A stretch of DNA of 64,000 bases from Adiantum capillus-veneris. Its lineage: Eukaryota > Streptophyta > Polypodiopsida > Polypodiales > Pteridaceae. How positions within the stretch are numbered: the first letter of the stretch is position 1; each line of letters opens with the position of its first letter. Under the pieces are notes generated by a model. The model was not told where the DNA came from. It worked only from the letters and a program-made list of their open reading frames with translations, and did not search any database. Positions 59,399 to 64,000 of the stretch are shown piece after piece. The stretch spans positions 110,451,977 to 110,515,976 of the forward strand of contig CM043949.1 of assembly GCA_014529385.2 (NCBI GenBank). The letters are read 5' to 3'. A program made the position numbers and the translations under genes.

Positions 59399-60960
59399 AG
59401 GTCTTGCATAAGGCTACATGCTTCAAGATGTAAGTATAGGAGATTTGGGCATATCCAATAATTAACACTTCCAAGAGATGACATTTGAATAGAAAGTTCA
59501 TCAAGAACTTTGCGTGCTTTTGTAAGGGCATTACATTTACATACATATCAATCAAAGCATTACCAACAACAAGTACAACATGTTTCTTAAACATCCCCCA
59601 ATCTCTTCGTGAATTTTGTCACCCATGTGAAGGCCAAGCTTGCATAAGGACACATGCCTTTAAGGCGCAAGCATAGGTGATTGCATTTGGCCAAAGGCCT
59701 TCCCTTTGCAATCAGTTGAAACAATTGATAGCTTCCTTGTCACTGCCATGTAGGGCATATCCTGCAATCAACGTGTTCCGAGAGATAATATTTTGTATAG
59801 AAAGCTCATCGAGAAGATTTTGTAAGGGTAATGCATTTGACATATATATCAACCAAAGCATTGCTAAGCATAGCATGTTTCTCCAATAGCCCCTTCTATA
59901 ATCATCAATTCTCCCACCCATGTGAAGGTCCTACATAAGGCCACATGCCTTGAAGGTGCAAGCATATGCAGTTGCATTCAACAGTCCAAAGCTTCCTTGC
60001 AACAACCATGTTGGGTAACGCATTGCAAGAAATGACATTTTGAATAGAAAGCTCATCAAGAGCCATGTGCGCTTTTGTAAGGGCACCACATTGACATACA
60101 CATCGATCAAAGCATTTCCAAGCATGGTATGTGTCTCCAATAGCCTCTAATGTCATCGTAAATTTCTCACCCATATGAAGGTCTGGCATAAGGCCACTTG
60201 TCTTCAAGGTGCAAGCATAGGTGATTGCATTTGACCAAAGACCTTCTCTTCACATTTGGTTAAAGCAGCCCAAATTGTCTTTACCATAGCCATGTTGGGG
60301 TTATCTTGCAATCAAAATGTTCCAACATGTGACATTTTGAATAGAAAGCTCATCAAGAACTTTATGTGCTTTCTTAAGGACACCACATTTGACATATGTA
60401 TCGACCAAAGCATTGCCAAGCACACCATTCTTCTCCAAGAGCCCATCATCTCATCGTAAATTCTCTCACCCATGTGAAGGTCTTGCACAAGGCTCCATAC
60501 CTTCAAGGTCCAAGCATAGGCGATTACATTTGGCGAAAGGCCTTCCTTTGCAATCGATTAAAACAATCGACAATTACCTTGCCACAACCACGCTGGACAT
60601 ATCCTAAAATTAATGCATTATGACAAATGTTTCCTTTGATTAAAACTGTCGAGAGCTTCCTCGCCTCAACCATGTTGTGCATATCTAGCAATCACTCGCT
60701 CTGACACAAAACATTTTGAACAGAAATCTCATTAAGAACTACTTTTGCCATTGCACCACCTTTGACATACATATCAAACAAAGCATTGCGCACCACAGCT
60801 TGTGTCTCCAACATCCCTAAATGCCATCGTGAAGTTTGTCCCTCATGTGAAGGGCATAGGTTTTGCATTTGGGCAAAGGCCTTTGCTTTCGGTTAAAACA
60901 TGCCAAATCTTCTTTGCCACAACCTAGCCTAAGAATAACATTATCAAGAAGGGTACCAGA
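59399..60960 (-). pseudogene. Degenerate tandem PPR gene
   Basis: On the minus strand at least four diverged copies of a long PPR block can be read: GNALIDMYVN, ALTKAHMALDELSIQNVIS, ACTFKACGLM and DLHMGEKF/ERIYDEM. Plant organelle RNA-editing and RNA-processing PPR proteins show this GNALIDMY/NVISWNALI pattern. Frames are broken many times, and no start or E/DYW end is visible. The TIR element is inserted in its left part; a short remnant (HMGERIHNKI) lies at 41,950-41,997. Confidence 0.75.
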
Positions 60961-61588
60961 GTTTAGATTGAATCTTAATAGAACACCCAAATCTTGGGTT
61001 TGTATTTATTTCCCCACGAAAACAAAAGATCCCGTTATTAACGCTTCAGAATTGAGAGGAAAGGAGATGCTATTTTATTATAATAGCAAGTTTCTATTAT
61101 TATTATAATAAAATTTTTTATTATAAATCATATAATGCACCTTGAGTGCATATGCTATGTAATTTTACCCCATCCTACTAACTTCAAACTACTAACACTA
61201 ACTGCTAACCTTTTTTTGTAAATTGCACCCACTCTACTCTATCGTGGAGTAGGCAACCTCACACAAAAAATCACTCACCTCTCTAGAATCTTCTCTATTT
61301 CAACTCAATAATTCTCTCCTCTTGAGCCCACATCCATGTGACTCAAGAGACAAGAGAGCCCCACTCTCATAAGAACATATAAAAAATTTCATAAACATGA
61401 TTTTCTATGAAAATGTTGATGAGGTATAATCCTAATTAGGGCTCTCCTCACCTATAAATAGAGCCTTTCTCCCTTTGTAAATAGAAGGATCCCTACACTA
61501 TGAGGAGGGAGCGAAAGCCAGGCAGACGGGCAAGAGGCAGAAGGTTGGGGCCGGACGAACGGCAGAAGGTTGCTTACTACCCAAAGAC

Positions 61589-61621
<33 letters not shown>

Positions 61622-61980
61622 CATGCGCGCACATAAGCGTGAGAGAGCGCACTGAGGATGCACTGCGCAGGAGGTTGGACATGGGGGTGGGCTTGGGTGC
61701 GGCCAGGCATGCGCGCAACGGCGCCGACATCCAGGTCGAGGGCAGGTCGTGGGAGAGCCTAGCAGGCTATCGTTGATAGCATTCACTTGCGACCTTCTGT
61801 GCGCAGAGGCAATTACAGAATGCCACGTCAGTGGCATTATTTAATGAACCTATATAACTATATAACTAAACTCATCGTCTGTATGGTCTAATCACGGAGT
61901 CAAATATTTTAAATTTTTTGTTACTGCTGACAACTTGGCACCTGATTGTTGGCATTTTATGGATACCTTTGGACGTTGCA
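60961..61980. other. Unassigned spacer with a promoter-like site and (GT)n
   Basis: AT-rich to 61,440, then CTATAAATAG at 61,451-61,460 followed by a GC-richer stretch with no convincing frame, and a (GT)n run at 61,590-61,621. It could be the promoter of an unrecognised transcript or an LTR relic. Nothing further is supported. Confidence 0.4.
61590..61621. repeat. (GT)n microsatellite
   Basis: About 32 bases of uninterrupted GT. Confidence 0.9.
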
Positions 61981-61999
61981 CAATGTTCCAAATCAACAA

Positions 62000-62289
62000 C
62001 GACACGTGGGTTGCTTTCTCTATGATTTGTATTTCTCTTTCTTCTGTATCTGTAGCAGGTATTGCGGAGCTTACAAAGGATCGCTTCCATCATGTGCCTA
62101 TGTTCGTGGATTAGGGTTTCGTCTGCGAAACCCTAACCATACTTTCTCTGATAATCTTGCTTCGAGCTCTCAAGCTCCTTTTCGACAAAGCCTGGACATA
62201 TATTCGGAAACAGGAAAATCTCGCGTTCCCAACATCACTTTTGGACAATAACCCAAGTCGTGTACAGAGGCGATCCCTGCTTTTACCAG
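62000..62289 (+). promoter_or_regulatory. Likely 5' UTR exon and promoter of the tetraspanin gene
   Basis: GATTAGGGTTTCG and AAACCCTAACC (telo-box-like) lie at 62,108-62,140. The segment ends in the donor at 62,290. The transcription start is not determined. Confidence 0.4.
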
Positions 62290-62961
62290 GTATTATTCTC
62301 CCGTTGTTTAACTGGAAACCAAGTCTGGGTAACCTTCGCATCTGATTGTTCACTGCTCTTATGTTGATCTATCGGACTGTTTATTTTCATCCTGCGACAT
62401 CGTGCATTTGATAGAGGGGTGCAGTTGGTCTTTTACCTTTGAATGCCAAGACTTCTGTTTCATTGTAAGCTCCTTGTTCTCTGTAGTAGAGAGGGATATC
62501 TACCCACGTGAAAGGCTACAATGTCTCAAGAAAGGCTGCAGTCATTATAGTGCATGATTGTTTTCACTTCTTTGTAGTGCATGCATTTTTGTTGTTCTAG
62601 AAGATCCCCATCATTTACACAGACAATGCTTGATTTTTTACTTTTGACATTTCCGGTTAATTTAGCAGAATATGTCGTGTGACCCAGCATAAGATTAATG
62701 GATCTGACACAGAAGATATGGCCTTTTCAGTTTCAAATTTCACACACGTGCATCACATTGTCTTACAGTGGAAGCTCCAGTCATTTTTGTTGGGACATGT
62801 CGTGTATCTTCTTGATTCATAGCTTGTGCCTTCACACTATCTTGTAGATGAAAAGTTTTCAGCACCATATGTGGACCTATGCTACTTTTTTCTCAATACT
62901 ATCCTCATTTGGGATGCAGCACTCAACGGCAATTTTTTATTCTTTTGCAGTTGCAGCAGAA

Positions 62962-63380
62962 ATGACGTGCAGAGGTTTCATTCAGCTTTTACTTAAAGTG
63001 ATTAACTTCCTCTTCACACTCGTAGGGCTGGCAATGATAGGATATGGCATTTACATGCTGGTCACATATGATAACTCGTCTTCATCCACGTCACCACCTC
63101 CTCCACCTCCACCTTCACCACCACCTCCATCACCACCTCCTCCCCCTCCTTCACCTCCACCTCCACCCCCATCACCTCCTCCTCCTCCTCCCCCTTCGCC
63201 ACCTCCGCCTTCATCAGAGTACTATCTGACATACTCATCAACACCAACTTTGAATAAGGACATTCATTACACAGATGGTGGCGTTGAACTTTTGCAGCTG
63301 AGAAGGACTTTACTGCACAAAGTGTCAGATTCTGAGCTGTCTTTGGTTTCTTCATTTTGGAGCAGCATTCCAACAGCATG
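62962..63380 (+). CDS. TOM2A-like tetraspanin, 5' coding part
   Basis: The ATG at 62,962 follows a splice acceptor (TTCTTTTGCAG, ending 62,950). A 5' UTR exon ending at 62,289 (TTTTACCAG|GTATTATT) is a good partner, giving a 661-bp intron. The product starts MTCRGFIQLLLKVINFLFTLV with one membrane segment (about residues 6-36, ending GYGIYMLVTY), as in plant TOM2A-type tetraspanins. A long Ser-Pro(3-7) stretch (about residues 43-88) follows, then a loop ending IPTAW at a donor (GCATG|GTACGT). Family members continue with W-F-I-Y and further membrane segments, so the remaining exons should lie beyond the window. The family acts in membranes and supports tobamovirus replication in tobacco and Arabidopsis. 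Confidence 0.7.
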
Positions 63381-64000
63381 GTACGTGCATTTTTGCTTAT
63401 TTTTGGAGCACAAGGCTATTTTTGCTTTAGGCTATACAATGCATCTTTTTTGGTTGATTTCTTGTTCGAAGATTTGTTTCTTGAATGCAATTCGAAGACA
63501 GAGGAAGCGGAGAGAAGAAAATATAGGGAAAAACCAATTTAAACAATTGCATTTGCTAGAGGGATCGAAAGAGTCAATCCTCCGGTCCTAGACATCGGAA
63601 AGAACATCTTAGTTTTGTCCGGCTAGTGTGAACTGGGCTCTTAGGTTAGGAAGGTCAAGGAGTCTATCAATAGGATCTATGCTTATTCGCGAGCTATTTC
63701 GTGTGGTCATTGCATCGGATTATGACCCTTGCCCGAACACCCAAGCTAGGGTATGGGTTGGTGGTATGGGATGCCTCTCCACGAGGGTGTGGTGCGAGGC
63801 TGGAGTAGTTGCAGTTCTTAGAGTGTACTCTGCTATAGACTTTCGTCATCGTCATCGTCACCCCAGATCCCTATCTTGACGACGACACCTTTGTTGCCAT
63901 CGGCGCAAATCCCGGACTTGACGACGACACCATCGTCGATGATCGTCGTCATTGTCATAGTCTCCATCGTGGTCGTCGACATTGTCATCATGAAGTTCGC
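63381..64000. other. Intron or downstream sequence of the tetraspanin gene
   Basis: No next tetraspanin exon is recognised. From 63,845 the sequence becomes rich in CATCGTC/GACGACGAC repeats. It is probably the second intron. Confidence 0.4.

Overview
The window looks like nuclear DNA of a land plant with a large, repeat-rich genome. A fern, or another non-seed plant, is my best guess. The evidence is AT-rich GT-AG introns, three Ty3/gypsy retroelement copies primed by initiator tRNA-Met (primer site TGGTATCAGAGC), a decayed tandem PPR gene and a TOM2A-like tetraspanin. I see no tRNA, rRNA or CRISPR. The species is inferred.

Region 1 (1-24,494). The left edge cuts an exon of an FCP1/NIF-type HAD phosphatase. 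Next to it on the minus strand lies a three-exon gene (6,974 down to 1,171) whose splice sites join in frame into a protein of about 1,042 residues. Its domains are ParB-like (DGQHS), degenerate beta-class N6-adenine methyltransferase-like, and SET. On the plus strand at 20,846-24,073 lies an intact 1,075-residue transposase-like gene (DUF8039-like N-terminus, DUF7869-like RNase H core). All non-coding space from about 0.78 to 20.75 kb, including the SET intron, is filled with copies of one roughly 22-bp motif (core CCACCACTTGTCCAA), partly organised into higher-order repeats. I see no such copies to the right of 20.75 kb. I infer that these genes belong to one very large DNA transposon whose left end lies outside the window.

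Region 2 (24,495-41,864). This is a nest of related, broken Ty3/gypsy copies on the minus strand. Copy A sits in copy C, and copy C is itself split by about 3.9 kb of unassigned sequence.

Region 3 (41,998-59,398). A DNA transposon bounded by CATTAGGAAAAGTTTGG terminal inverted repeats is inserted in a PPR pseudogene. It carries four genes: a multi-exon DDE-type transposase (damaged), an intact two-exon orphan gene, a gene whose product starts with a full histone H3 (tail ARTKQTARK, then a histone fold) and continues into a Ulp1/C48 cysteine protease, and a second orphan gene (damaged). The orphan gene and the H3-Ulp1 gene diverge from a CpG-rich promoter made of 218-bp repeats. A young Ty3/gypsy chromovirus (48,662-56,093, target duplication AGATG) has landed inside the H3-Ulp1 gene.

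Region 4 (59,399-64,000). This holds the rest of the PPR pseudogene, some unassigned sequence, and the 5' part of a tetraspanin gene with a polyproline insert.

Two gene products stand out as possibly undescribed: the ParB-methyltransferase-SET fusion and the H3-Ulp1 fusion. Both are chromatin-directed proteins carried by DNA transposons.
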